Assembly (NCBI RefSeq): GCF_000011365.1 | Contig: NC_004463.1 | Location: 7,860,001 to 7,924,000 of the forward strand | Direction of reading: 5' to 3' | Length of the DNA stretch: 64,000 bases | DNA from: Bradyrhizobium diazoefficiens USDA 110 | Lineage (GTDB): Bacteria > Pseudomonadota > Alphaproteobacteria > Rhizobiales > Xanthobacteraceae | Shown here: positions 27,610-36,584 of the stretch, piece after piece | Layout: each line of letters opens with the position of its first letter | Numbering within the stretch: position 1 is the first letter of the stretch | Program-made: the position numbers and the translations under genes | Notes under the pieces: model-generated | The model's database searches: none | Seen by the model: the letters and a program-made list of their open reading frames with translations, nothing else | Told to the model about the DNA's origin: nothing

Positions 27610-28047
27610 ATGCAACGTGCCGTTTTGGTCAAAGCCCTAATGCTCGCGACCGCCCTGCTCGCCTCCGCACCGGTTGCCGCCGAAATCCGCATCATCCAGT
27701 CACCGGGCGGACGGGTCGGGCCGTTCCTCGACCTATTCGAGAAGGTGCGCGAGAGCGGCGAGCGCGTGGTGATCGACGGTCCCTGCCTGTCCGCCTGCAC
27801 GCTGGTGCTGAGCATCGTGCCGGGCGAGCGCATCTGTGTCACCAAACGCGCCGTGCTCGGCTTCCATGCCGCGCGTTCGGTCGACCGGCGCGGGCGCTTC
27901 TATGCCGAGCCGGAAGCCTCCGACGCGGTGCTCCAAGCCTATCCGGGGCCGGTGCGCGACTGGATCAGCCACCGCGGCGGCCTCACCTCACGGTTGCTGC
28001 TGTTGAAGGGGCGCGACCTCGCCGCGATCTATCCGCGCTGTCGGTGA
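27610..28047 (+). CDS. Periplasmic ClpP-like (COG3904-type) protein
   Basis: A 145-residue exported protein with a signal peptide (about residues 1-24, ending PVAA). The core reads IQSPGGRVGPFLDLFEKV, then VIDGPCLSACTLVLSIVPGERICVTKRAVLGFHAA, as in the crotonase/ClpP-like periplasmic proteins of COG3904; the Ser in LSAC would be the nucleophile and the His in GFHAA the base if it is catalytic. The start at 27610 has GGAGAG upstream; a longer frame from 27544 lies in the repeat. Function unknown. Confidence 0.75.
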   Translation: MQRAVLVKALMLATALLASAPVAAEIRIIQSPGGRVGPFLDLFEKVRESGERVVIDGPCLSACTLVLSIVPGERICVTKRAVLGFHAARSVDRRGRFYAEPEASDAVLQAYPGPVRDWISHRGGLTSRLLLLKGRDLAAIYPRCR

Positions 28048-28320
28048 GGACTTGGCGGTCACCAGCCGCGTGACCAGGTTGCGTCCGCCGCTGTCCGACG
28101 ATTGAGCAGTTTTGCAGAATTTCGACTTTCCGGACGCCGAATCCGCTCAACCGCTTCGCAATGCCTGCACAATTTACGCGGTTTCCAGCCTTTCCCTGCA
28201 GTCTATGATGGTCGCGGCTCAGACTGAGGCCGCGGCGGCGTCACGATCTCAGCAGTGGTCACGGACGAGGATGGTCCCGTTTTTTTCAAGATTGCTCATT
28301 TTTAAAAGGGGTCGCACGCT

Positions 28321-28665
28321 ATGCAGCCCATCGATTTTCGCTACCGCCTGTCGGACCGGGGACGGATCGTCCTTGGCCAACTGAGCACCGAGGAAACCGT
28401 CGAATTCGAACTGCTGACGCGGCGCGACCGCGAGGGCCTGATGGACCTGCCGTCCGAACTGCGGCTGCTTGAGCTGTATGTGAAGTATGTCGGCTCGGGC
28501 GCTGAAGCCGCACTCGCGCCGACGGAACCCGCCCGGCGCGACATCGCGCCGCTACGACCGACGAGACCGCCGCCCTCGCGGACGGCGCGGCCGCGTAACT
28601 ACGTCGTTTCGATGATTGTGATCGCAAGCGTCAGCTTCACGCTCATCGCATTGCTCGTGAGCTAG
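28321..28665 (+). CDS. Small tail-anchored membrane protein of unknown function
   Basis: A 114-residue protein with a soluble N-terminal part (FRYRLSDRGRIVLGQLSTEETVEFELLTRRD), an R/P-rich linker and one C-terminal helix (VSMIVIASVSFTLIALLV) that would anchor it in the membrane. AAGGGG lies about ten bases before the ATG. Not recognised. It stands alone, convergent with a tiny gene on the other strand. Confidence 0.6.
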   Translation: MQPIDFRYRLSDRGRIVLGQLSTEETVEFELLTRRDREGLMDLPSELRLLELYVKYVGSGAEAALAPTEPARRDIAPLRPTRPPPSRTARPRNYVVSMIVIASVSFTLIALLVS

Positions 28666-28713
28666 CACGCAAGCGCGCCGGCGAAATTACGCCGGTCATG
28701 CGGTCGCCGGGTT

Positions 28714-28806
28714 CTAGAAGAACCTCTGGATCATCTGCGCCAATTCCATGCTCGCGCAGATAAGCATACCCCAAAGTGCAAAATTGATCTGTAGCGCCGC
28801 TGCCAT
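28714..28806 (-). CDS. Tiny membrane peptide (30 aa)
   Basis: A 30-residue frame, MAAALQINFALWGMLICASM then ELAQMIQRFF, with a hydrophobic helix and short ends. A strong ribosome site (AAGGGGAG) lies seven bases before the ATG at 28806. Short hydrophobic peptides with such good start sites are often real. Not recognised; a longer frame in another phase (28643-28834) has no such site. Confidence 0.5.
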   Translation of the reverse strand: MAAALQINFALWGMLICASMELAQMIQRFF

Positions 28807-29045
28807 CGGTCGCTCCCCTTGTAAGTACGCCCATCCCAGTTTGTAGAATTTATGAAGGAATGATTAGCGATTTTGACAGGCAGTTCACAGCCTATTATTG
28901 CGCCAGTTGTTGTGCGATGCGGTCCCGATCATTTCACGAAGCGGCCCCACTGCTCTCGCAAAGTCATGCGAATCGAGACTCCATATTCCTATCCGGCCAT
29001 GCCGGCCAGTTCGTTTCCCTTAGGTTCCATTTAACCGACGCGATG

Positions 29046-29068
29046 CAAAATCCCTCACGCGGATTTTG
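29046..29068. promoter_or_regulatory. Inverted repeat upstream of the lipoprotein gene
   Basis: A perfect 8-bp inverted repeat, CAAAATCC and GGATTTTG with a 7-base spacer, 30 bases upstream of the ATG of the lipoprotein gene at 29098. It could be a repressor site or an mRNA leader hairpin. Confidence 0.35.
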
Positions 29069-29097
29069 TGTGTCGCGTACCGCACTGAGGGTTCGGC

Positions 29098-29448
29098 ATG
29101 ATGCGACACGGCTTCGTCTTGCTTACTTTTTGCGCAGCGCTCATGGGCTGCGCGGCGGCGCCGGCGCCGGAGCGTCGTCCGATCGCATGGGACGGCCTCG
29201 GACAGAACCCGAACCGGCCACCCGTCACAAAGCGGCGCGCAGCGAACCCCGCACCCACGCAGGAAAATCCCAATCAGGAACGGGAAAGAGTGCTCGGGAC
29301 CTTGCGCCCCTACTCCGAAGCGTGGTGGGCGGTCCATGACGAAATCGAAGCGGAGAATGACAGGCAGCTCGGCACGAAGCTCGTGATCTGCCCTCGCTGC
29401 GTCCAGTCGCCGTCCCCCGGCGAGGACGTGACCGGATCGGTCCGTTGA
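29098..29448 (+). CDS. Small predicted lipoprotein
   Basis: A 116-residue protein with a lipoprotein signal peptide (MMRHGFVLLTFCAALMGC; the lipidated Cys is residue 18). The mature part is rich in P, N and R, then has LRPYSEAWWAVHDEIEAEND and a CPRC pair. Function unknown. GAGGG lies before the start. Confidence 0.7.
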   Translation: MMRHGFVLLTFCAALMGCAAAPAPERRPIAWDGLGQNPNRPPVTKRRAANPAPTQENPNQERERVLGTLRPYSEAWWAVHDEIEAENDRQLGTKLVICPRCVQSPSPGEDVTGSVR

Positions 29449-29549
29449 AACAGCAAACGGCCGATCCGGCTATGACGTGACCGCCTTGGGCGCGCCCCTT
29501 ACCCGCAACGATCGAGGGAGGGGCGCCGCGTGCCAGGCGGTCGCGCCCG

Positions 29550-29963
29550 TCACATTCCCTCCGCCGGGCAGTTCACCATCCAGGGGATGCCGAACTTGTC
29601 GACGCACATGCCAAACCCCTTGGCCCAGAACGTCTTGCTGAACGGCATGGTGACGGTGCCACCGTCGGCGAGCGCGTTGAACTTGCGCTCGGCGTCCGCG
29701 ACGTCGGCGATCGTCAGCGAGATCGAGAAGCCCTGCGGCTTCTGGACATGCTCGGGCGGCGCGTCGGAGGCCATCAGCACGCTGCCGCCGGGCAACGACA
29801 TCCGCGCATGCATGATCGTCTTCTCGCGGCCGGGGGCGGCCGGCATGTCCGGCGGCGCGTCCGAGACGCGCATCATCGCGTCGATCTTGCCGCCGAGAAC
29901 CTTGGCGTAGAAGTTGAACGCCGCTTCGCAGGTGTCCTGATAGAACAGATATGGATTGAGCAT
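29550..29963 (-). CDS. VOC (PhnB-like glyoxalase-fold) protein
   Basis: A 137-residue vicinal-oxygen-chelate protein: NPYLFYQDTCEAAFNFYAKVLGG at the N-terminus and FGMCVDKFGIPWMVN at the C-terminus, as in PhnB/DUF3205-like members. Role unknown. AGGAGAG precedes the ATG at 29963; upstream frame extension to 30128 is spurious. It is 35 bases downstream of the SRPBCC gene and probably in one unit with it. Confidence 0.85.
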   Translation of the reverse strand: MLNPYLFYQDTCEAAFNFYAKVLGGKIDAMMRVSDAPPDMPAAPGREKTIMHARMSLPGGSVLMASDAPPEHVQKPQGFSISLTIADVADAERKFNALADGGTVTMPFSKTFWAKGFGMCVDKFGIPWMVNCPAEGM

Positions 29964-29998
29964 CGCTTCTCTCCTTTTCTTTCCCTGGGCTGTGAGGC

Positions 29999-30538
29999 TC
30001 ATTGTTTCTCGGTGAGCTTCTTCAGGCTGACGAGGCCGGCCTCGAAATCCTTGCCGATCATGCTGTCCATGTTGATGAAGACCTGCATCACCTTGGACAT
30101 GAAGGGCGCCGGACCGTACATCGCCCATGTGACCAGTGTAGCATCGCCTTGCGGCACAAAGGTGAACTCGGCGGTGTTGTGGCCTTCGAAGGGACGCTCG
30201 AAATCGAGCTTGATGCGGAGCTTCGACGGCGTGCTCGCCTCGAGGATCTCCATGTGGCCGGCGCCGACGTTGTTGTTCCCGTCCCAGGCATAGGTCGCGC
30301 CCTTGCCCCGCGCTGTTCCGCCGAACGTCCGCTTCATGGCGGGATCGCGGTTCTCATAGGGCGACCAGCTGGTCCAGAAGTGGAAGTCGGCGACCACCGG
30401 ATAGATGGCATCGGCCGGCGCCTTCACGGCGAGCGAACGCTCGACGCGAAAGGTGTCAGGCTTGGTGAGGGCGAAGACGAGGACGCCCGCTAGTCCGACC
30501 GCGAGCACGATGGCGATGATGGCAATGGCTTTCAGCAT
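29999..30538 (-). CDS. SRPBCC family protein with N-terminal membrane anchor
   Basis: A 179-residue protein. Residues 4-26 form a membrane helix (AIAIIAIVLAVGLAGVLVFAL); the rest is an SRPBCC (polyketide cyclase/START-like) fold beginning FRVERSLAVKAPADAIYPVV, with the W-rich FHFWTSWSPYENRDP and a TLVTWAMYG strand. Such domains bind hydrophobic ligands in a cavity. GGGAG precedes the ATG at 30538. It lies between the ECF42 sigma gene and the VOC gene. Confidence 0.85.
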   Translation of the reverse strand: MLKAIAIIAIVLAVGLAGVLVFALTKPDTFRVERSLAVKAPADAIYPVVADFHFWTSWSPYENRDPAMKRTFGGTARGKGATYAWDGNNNVGAGHMEILEASTPSKLRIKLDFERPFEGHNTAEFTFVPQGDATLVTWAMYGPAPFMSKVMQVFINMDSMIGKDFEAGLVSLKKLTEKQ

Positions 30539-30614
30539 GAATGGCTCCCTGGATACGGGATTAAGACGAAGGGAGGAGGCTGAGGCCGACAATTCGAAAT
30601 GAGATTTTTTGGAT

Positions 30615-30697
30615 CGTCATTCCGGGGCGGTCCGCAGGACCGAACCCGGAATCTCGAGATTCCGGGTTCGATGCTTCGCATCGCCCCGGAATGACGG
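30615..30697. repeat. Palindromic repeat (CGTCATTCCGGGGCG type), copy 2
   Basis: An 83-base element with inverted ends (CGTCATTCCGGGGCG and CGCCCCGGAATGACG) and the same central palindrome around CTCGAG as the copy at 25007-25092. The parts between the ends and the centre differ, as each has its own small complementary stem. It lies between the sigma factor and SRPBCC genes. Confidence 0.8.
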
Positions 30698-30704
30698 CAA
30701 GCCG

Positions 30705-32006
30705 TCATTTCGCCTTCGCACCCTGCCTGGCGCTCCCGTTGCTGCTCTTCGGCTGGCTGTCCCGGATCAGGCGATCGATGTGCATGCGGATATGGGCGGC
30801 TTCCGCCGAAGTGTTGGCGAGCGCGATGGCGCGGTCGAAGGCGATGCGGGCTTCGTCATTGCGGCCGAGCTGCATCAGGAAGGCGCCGCGCACGCCGTGG
30901 AAATGGAAGTAGTTGCCAAGCTTTGGTGCCAGCGGCTCGATCAGGTCGAGCGCGGCTTGCGGCCCGCGCACCTTGGACACCGCGACCGCGCGATTGAGCG
31001 TCACCACCGGCGACGGCTGCGCCAGTTCCAGCGCGCCATAGAGCAGGTCGATCTGGGCCCAGTCGGTCTCCTCCGGCGTCGCCGCACGGGCATGCAACGC
31101 GGCGATTGCGGCCTGAATCTGGTAGGGCCCGCTGCGGCGATGGCGCATCGCCTTGTCGATCAGCGCCAGCCCTTCCGCGATCATGGAGCCGTTCCACAGG
31201 GAGCGATCCTGGTCCTCCAGCAAGATCAGCGAACCGTCGTCCGCAAACCGCGCGGCGCTGCGCGCATGTTGCAACAGCAGCAATGCCGCCAGCCCCATGA
31301 TCTCCGGCTCGCTCTGGAACAGCCGCAGGAGCAGCCGCGCCAGCCGGATCGCCTCCTCGCAGAGCGGCTTTCTGATCTCGGCGGTGTCGCCGCTCGCCGA
31401 ATAACCCTCGTTGAAGATCAGGTAGATCATCGCCGCGACGCCCGCGAGCCGCTCGGAGCGTTCGATCGGGCCGGGCGTTTCGAAAGGCGTCCCGGCCTCC
31501 GCGACCTTCGCCTTGGCGCGCGTGATGCGCTGCTCCATCGCCGCCTCCGAGACCAGGAAAGCGCGCGCGATCTGCTTCACCGTGAGACCGGAGACGATGC
31601 GCAAGGCGAGCGCGATCTGCTGCGTCGCCGGCAATTGCGGGTGGCAGCAGATGAACATCAGCCGCAAAATGTCGTCGCGATAATGCGAGCCGTCGAGCCG
31701 CTCGGCGAGCGCGCCCTCGGCATCGTCGAGATCGGAGATCGCCTGATCGTCCTCGGGCAGCGGCTGCTGCTTGCGGGCGCGCCGCACCTCGTCGATCGCG
31801 ACATTGCGGCCGACCATGATCAGCCAGGCCGCGGGATCGCGCGGCGGGCCGTTCTGCGGCCAGGTCTTGAGCGCGCGCAGGCAGGCGTTCTGGAAAGCCT
31901 CCTCGGCGGTGTCGAGATCGCGGAAATAGCGCAGCAGCGCGCCGACCGCCTGGGGTCGCGCCGAAGTCAGCGCGGTCTCGATCCAGGCGGTATCAGTCTC
32001 GCTCAC
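30705..32006 (-). CDS. ECF sigma factor, ECF42-type with C-terminal TPR-like domain
   Basis: A 433-residue sigma factor. Sigma-2 region lies at about 18-85 (DLDTAEEAFQNACLRALKTW, then WLIMVGRNVAIDEVRR) and sigma-4 at about 115-170 (IALALRIVSGLTVKQIARAF). The long C-terminal part (FNEGYSASGD, LAALLLLQHARSAARF, then TPR-like repeats) is the DUF6596/TPR extension typical of ECF42. Members have no anti-sigma; the C-terminal domain is thought to control activity. It overlaps its upstream DGPF partner gene by four bases (ATGA), the known ECF42 arrangement. Confidence 0.93.
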   Translation of the reverse strand: MSETDTAWIETALTSARPQAVGALLRYFRDLDTAEEAFQNACLRALKTWPQNGPPRDPAAWLIMVGRNVAIDEVRRARKQQPLPEDDQAISDLDDAEGALAERLDGSHYRDDILRLMFICCHPQLPATQQIALALRIVSGLTVKQIARAFLVSEAAMEQRITRAKAKVAEAGTPFETPGPIERSERLAGVAAMIYLIFNEGYSASGDTAEIRKPLCEEAIRLARLLLRLFQSEPEIMGLAALLLLQHARSAARFADDGSLILLEDQDRSLWNGSMIAEGLALIDKAMRHRRSGPYQIQAAIAALHARAATPEETDWAQIDLLYGALELAQPSPVVTLNRAVAVSKVRGPQAALDLIEPLAPKLGNYFHFHGVRGAFLMQLGRNDEARIAFDRAIALANTSAEAAHIRMHIDRLIRDSQPKSSNGSARQGAKAK

Positions 32007-32371
32007 GTCAAATTTCCTCCGGGCCTGAACACGCCGACGGGACGCACCTCATAGGCGCCGCCGGGGTTGGCGGCGCCGAGGTCCCGCGCGACGTCGAGCG
32101 CATCGTCGAGGTTCTTGCAGTCGACGATGTAGAAGCCGAGCAACTGCTCCTTGGTCTCGGCATAGGGGCCGTCGAGCACCAGCGGCGGGTCCTCTTTACG
32201 CAGCGTCGCCGCCGCGGTGGTCGGCAACAGCCGCGCCACCGGACCGAGCCGGCCTTGGCTCGTGAGCTTCTCCTGCACCACGGCGAGCTTCTTCATCACC
32301 GCCTCGTCCTGGTCCTTGCTCCAGGAGCCGACGAAGTCCTCGTCATGATAGCAAAGGATCGCATAAAGCAT
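32003..32371 (-). CDS. YciI/DGPF-domain protein, ECF42 partner
   Basis: A 122-residue DGPF-type YciI-family protein starting MLYAILCYHDEDF, with the signature LVLDGPYAETKEQLLGFYIVD. It lies upstream of and overlaps the ECF42 gene, the usual partner in this sigma family. The start at 32371 is preceded by GGAAGG; the open frame further upstream is not supported. Its biochemical activity is unknown. Confidence 0.9.
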   Translation of the reverse strand: MLYAILCYHDEDFVGSWSKDQDEAVMKKLAVVQEKLTSQGRLGPVARLLPTTAAATLRKEDPPLVLDGPYAETKEQLLGFYIVDCKNLDDALDVARDLGAANPGGAYEVRPVGVFRPGGNLT

Positions 32372-32515
32372 GGGCAGCACCTTCCCTGACCTCTTGTTGT
32401 AAAGACGATCCACTATGCCCCGCCCCGACAGGGCTGCGGAAAAAATTTGCAAGAAAAATCCGGCAGATCGTGCCAAGGAGAGCCCTCAAAATCGGAACAC
32501 GACGAGGCACTTCGA

Positions 32516-33481
32516 ATGACCAAAGGCACACTGGCCGTCCTGATCAACAGCACGCAGCAGAACTGGCTGCCGGAGCGCTGGAAGGCCCGGTTCGATTCGG
32601 TCTGCGGCGGCCGCCGCGTGGTGCTGCTGCCGGATACGGCGCTCGATCCGGCCGAGGTGCATTATGCCGCGGTGTGGAAGCCGGTGCCCGGCGATCTCGG
32701 CTCGTTCCCCAATCTGCGCGCGATCTTCAATCTCGGCGCCGGCGTCGATGCCCTGATGGCGGACAAGAGCCTGCCCGACGTGCCGCTGGTTCGCGTCGCC
32801 GTGCCCGACCTGACCAATCGCATGACCGAATACGTCGTGCTTCACGTGCTGATGCACCACCGCCAGGAGCTGTACTTGCGGCAGTCGCAGCGCGAGAAGC
32901 GCTGGGAGCCGAAATATCAGTGGCCGGCAAGCGCAGTCACGGTCGGCGTCATGGGACTGGGCACGCTGGGTGCGGACGCGGCCGACGTGCTGCGGCGGCT
33001 CGGCTTCCGCGTCGCCGGCTGGAGCCGCAGCCCGCGCACCATCGAGGGCGTCGAGTGCTTCCATGGCACCGCCGGAATCGATGCGTTCCTGCGCGCGACC
33101 GACATCCTGGTCTCGCTGTTGCCGCTGACACCGGACACGCACGGCATCCTCAACCGCGACGTCTTCACAAAGCTCAACCGCAAGAGCCCGCTCGGCGCCC
33201 CCGTGCTGATCAATGCCGGCCGCGGCGGCTTGCAGAACGAAGCCGACATCCTGGCCTGTCTCGACGACGGCACGCTGGGCGCCGCCTCGCTCGACGTCTT
33301 CGTGCAGGAGCCGCAGCCGAAAGACAGCCGCTTCTGGACCCATCCCAAGGTGCTGCTGACCCCGCACAACGCCGCGGACACCGACGCAGAAGCGATCTCG
33401 GCCTATGTCGCCGAGCAGATCGCACGGTTCGAGGCGGGCGGCGCGCTGGAGAACGTGGTGGACCGGACGCGGGGGTATTAG
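32516..33481 (+). CDS. D-2-hydroxyacid dehydrogenase (GhrA-like glyoxylate/hydroxypyruvate reductase)
   Basis: A 321-residue NAD(P)-dependent enzyme. The substrate domain starts at the N-terminus, and the nucleotide domain has [16 protein letters not shown] (about 144-159), then catalytic residues in INAGRGGL (Arg), VQEP (Glu) and LTPHNAA (His). The lack of a long C-terminal regulatory domain and the presence of [12 protein letters not shown] fit GhrA. Glyoxylate or hydroxypyruvate are the likely substrates. GAGG precedes the ATG at 32516; a longer frame to 32447 is not needed. Confidence 0.9.
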   Translation: MTKGTLAVLINSTQQNWLPERWKARFDSVCGGRRVVLLPDTALDPAEVHYAAVWKPVPGDLGSFPNLRAIFNLGAGVDALMADKSLPDVPLVRVAVPDLTNRMTEYVVLHVLMHHRQELYLRQSQREKRWEPKYQWPASAVTVGVMGLGTLGADAADVLRRLGFRVAGWSRSPRTIEGVECFHGTAGIDAFLRATDILVSLLPLTPDTHGILNRDVFTKLNRKSPLGAPVLINAGRGGLQNEADILACLDDGTLGAASLDVFVQEPQPKDSRFWTHPKVLLTPHNAADTDAEAISAYVAEQIARFEAGGALENVVDRTRGY

Positions 33482-33509
33482 GGCCGCACGCGGCCGCCCC
33501 ACCCTCGGC

Positions 33510-33630
33510 GTCGTCCTGGCGAAAGCCAGGAACCCAATACCCCAGGGAGCAGTCGTGGCGCGAAGTGGCAACCACGAATCTTCGTCAAACTACGTCCGGT
33601 GGTTATGGTCCTGGCTTTCGCCAGGACGAC
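33510..33630. repeat. REPIN-like element, left of the chemoreceptor gene
   Basis: A 121-base element with inverted ends: GTCGTCCTGGCGAAAGCCAGG at the left and CCTGGCTTTCGCCAGGACGAC at the right. Each end is itself a hairpin with a GAAA-type tetraloop (CCTGGC-GAAA-GCCAGG), the layout of a REP doublet. A matching 121-base copy lies at 35752-35872 on the other side of the chemoreceptor gene. Confidence 0.8.
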
Positions 33631-33764
33631 ATCGGAGTTTTTGGCACGCGCCCACCGTTTCACTCGCCCCCCACAACCACCCCGCTCAGCCGGTATTCCG
33701 TTCACCCTCTCTTAGCGAGAAGTTGATAAGCGTTGTTAACCAACGCTCAAAGAACGAGTCGGAC

Positions 33765-35731
33765 ATGCGGACGAGCCTCGGCCTCAGGATGCGGATCACG
33801 GTTGCGCTGGCGGTGACGGCGGCGGCGACCGCGCTGTTTGCCGTGCTGGGCGCGATGTGGATCATCGCCGGCATCATCGACCGAGCCGACCAGCGCGAAC
33901 TGCGCAGCCATTACGACGCCCTGCAATCGCGCATCGCCGAGGAATCGCACCGCGCCGCCGCGATGAGCGCCGTGGTGGCCGCGATGCCGGCGACGCAGGA
34001 GGCGATGGCGAAGCAGGACCGCGAGGCGCTGGTGCGCCTGTTCGGACCGGTGTTCACTGCGATCAAATCCGACTACGGCGTCGACCAGTTCCAGTTCCAC
34101 GTGCCGCCGGCGACGTCTTACCTACGCGTGCACCAGCCGGCCAAGTTCGGCGACGACCTCTCCGGCTTCCGCAAGACCGTCGTCGTCGCCAACCAGGACC
34201 GCAAGGTCGTGGTCGGGCTCGAAGGCGGCGTGGCCGGGCTCGGCATCCGCGGCGTGGTGCCAATCGCGCAAGGGGCTAAGCATCTCGGCACGGTCGAATT
34301 CGGCCTGACCTTCGGCCAGCCTTTCCTCGACGATTTCAAGACCAACCGCCATGTCGACGTCGCCTTCCATCTCGCCGACGGCTCGGGCTTCAAGCTGTTC
34401 GGGGGCACGCTGAAGGGCAAGAGCTTCTTCGATACGGCCGATTACGGCCGCGCCGCCGAGGGCGGCTTCACGGTGCGACAAGCCAGGCTCGACACCACGC
34501 CGGTCGCCGCGCTGCTCGGACCGATCAGGGACTTTTCCGGCAAGCCGCTCGGCGCGGTCGAGCTTGTGATGGACAATGCCGATTACGAGGCTTCCGCCGA
34601 TCGCGCCTGGCTGCTGGCGATCGGGATCGCCGCGCTCGGGCTCGTGCTCGCGGCGATCGTCGGCTATCTCATCGCCCGCAGCATCTCGCGCCCGATCCTG
34701 TCGATCACGAACGTGATGCGCGAGCTCGCGGACGGACGTCTCGATGTCGCCGTGCCCACCAGCAAGGCGAATGACGAGGTGGGCGCGATGGTGAAGGCGG
34801 TCGCGGTGTTCCGCGACAATGCGGTGAATTTTGACAAGCTCCAGGCCGAGCAGCTCGAGGCCAAGGCGCAGTCCGAGGCGGAGAAGCGGCGCGCCTTCGC
34901 CGCGCTCGCCGACAATTTCGAGGCCAGCATCCGCGAGGTCGTCACCACGGTGTCCGCGGCCGCGGTCGAGATGGAGCACACCGCGCGCTCGATGTCCGCC
35001 ATCGTCGAACAGTCGCGCGAGCAGACCCGCACGGTGTCGTCGGCCTCGGCGCTGGCCTCCGAGAACGTGCAGACGGTCGCGGCTGCCGCGGAAGAATTGT
35101 CCTCGTCGATGACCGAGATCAGCCGGCGGCTCGCCCACGCGACCGAGGTGGTCGGCAAGGCCGCGAGCGACGGACGGCAATCGAATGCGCGCGTGCAGAG
35201 CCTGGCGGATGCCGCGCAGAAAATCGGCGACGTGGTCTCCTTCATCAATGGCATTGCGGGCCAGACCAATCTGCTGGCGCTCAACGCGACGATCGAAGCG
35301 GCGCGCGCGGGCGAAGCCGGTCGCGGCTTTGCCGTCGTCGCCTCCGAAGTGAAGGCGCTGGCGACCCAGACCGCGAAAGCAACCGAGGAGATCGGCGCGC
35401 AGGTCACCGCGGTACAAGGAGAGACCACCGGCGCGGTCGACGGCATCCAGTCGATCTGTGCGACGATCCAGCAGGTCGACGAAATCTCGGCCGCGATTGC
35501 CGCCGCCGTCGGGCAACAGGGCACCGCGACGCAGGAGATCGCACAGAACGTCCAGCAGGCCGCCGCCCGCACCGGCGAAGTCTCGCAGAACATCTCCGGC
35601 GTCACCGCCGGCATCGCAGCGACCGGAACGCGGCCGAGGAAGTGCTGGGCTCCGCGATCGAGCTGTCGAAGCAGTCGCAACGGCTGCGCGACGAGGTCGA
35701 TCGTTTCCTGGCGCATATCCGGGCGGCGTAG
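33765..35731 (+). CDS. Methyl-accepting chemotaxis protein with 3' frameshift
   Basis: A transmembrane chemoreceptor: first membrane helix (about residues 10-35), periplasmic sensor domain with [21 protein letters not shown], second helix (about 285-308), HAMP domain, and a signalling domain with the tip motif [22 protein letters not shown]. The reading frame shifts near 35625-35627: GGA ACG CGG replaces what should be GGx AAC GCG GCC, and the expected tail ([18 protein letters not shown], then [15 protein letters not shown] and TAG at 35729-35731) is one frame over. As it stands the frame runs into the downstream repeat and ends at 35885, adding a foreign tail. A one-base deletion or sequencing error would explain it. 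Confidence 0.9.
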
Positions 35732-35751
35732 CTCACACTACAGATCAGGTG

Positions 35752-35872
35752 GTCGTCCTGGCGAAAGCCAGGACCCATTACCGCAGGGGCGAGTTGCCGC
35801 GCGAAGTTCTAACCCCGAATCTTCGCCAAACGACATTCGGTGGCTATGGGTCCTGGCTTTCGCCAGGACGAC
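35752..35872. repeat. REPIN-like element, right of the chemoreceptor gene
   Basis: A 121-base copy of the element at 33510-33630, with the same GTCGTCCTGGCGAAAGCCAGG left end and CCTGGCTTTCGCCAGGACGAC right end and similar interior (CGAATCTTCG is shared). Like the other copy it starts with a hairpin with a GAAA loop and ends with its inverted partner. It lies 20 bases after the chemoreceptor stop codon. Confidence 0.8.
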
Positions 35873-35915
35873 ACCGGGGAGATAGCTCGCGCCACATACT
35901 CACTGTCGTCCCGGC

Positions 35916-36584
35916 CTAGCTCTTCGCGCCAGCTCCCGCCATCACGTCGATCGCGCCCTTCACGATTGCTTCCAGATCTTTCCGCGAGACACGCGCGCGC
36001 GAGCGGATGGCGATCGAGTGTACCGTCGCTGATGCAAGCTGGGCCAGAACGGCCGGGTCGGCGCTCTCCGGCAGTTCGCCCTTCTCCTTGGCGCGGCGGA
36101 AGCAATTCGCAAACGCCTTGTCGAGCTCGGCGAGACCGTCGAGCACCATGGCGCGGATGTCGGGATCACCGACCGCTTCGGACGCCGCCGTCACCACCGT
36201 GAAGCAGCCGCGCGGGCCCGTTTCGCCGGACAGATAGATGTTCAGCGCGGAGGCGAAGATGCGCTCCAGCCGCTGGCGCAGCGGCATCTCCTCGCGAAAG
36301 ATCGCGGCCATGGATGCCCGCGCGTCCTCGCGGTAGCGCTGGTAGCTCTTGATATAGAGCTCGCGCTTGTCGCCGAAGGCCCCGTAGAGACTCGGCCGGT
36401 TCATGCCTGTGGCCTCGCTGAGATCGTCGAGCGAAGTCGCGGCAAAGCCCTGCCTGCGGAATAGGTCGAGCGCCTTGCCGAGCGCGACATCGGGCTCATA
36501 GGCCCGCGGACGGCCGCGGCGCTTAGGTTCGCCGCGGCGCTCGGGCTCATTGGCAGCAGTTGGCGGCTTCGATTTTTGTACCAT
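35916..36584 (-). CDS. TetR/AcrR family regulator
   Basis: A 222-residue repressor. After a basic leader (RRGRPRAYEPDVALGKALDLF) comes the helix-turn-helix FAATSLDDLSEATGMNRPSLYGAFGDKRELY (about 49-79). The ligand part has GPRGCFTVVTAASEAVGDPDIR, a TetR_C-like motif of the AcrR subgroup that often responds to electrophiles or aromatic compounds. It is divergent from the glutathione transferase gene, with the two starts 108 bases apart, so it is the likely regulator of that gene. Confidence 0.9.
   Translation of the reverse strand: MVQKSKPPTAANEPERRGEPKRRGRPRAYEPDVALGKALDLFRRQGFAATSLDDLSEATGMNRPSLYGAFGDKRELYIKSYQRYREDARASMAAIFREEMPLRQRLERIFASALNIYLSGETGPRGCFTVVTAASEAVGDPDIRAMVLDGLAELDKAFANCFRRAKEKGELPESADPAVLAQLASATVHSIAIRSRARVSRKDLEAIVKGAIDVMAGAGAKS

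Noticed and set aside
28643..28834. 63-codon minus-strand frame overlapping the tiny membrane gene
   Set aside because: It lacks a ribosome site, while the 30-codon frame in another phase has a strong one.
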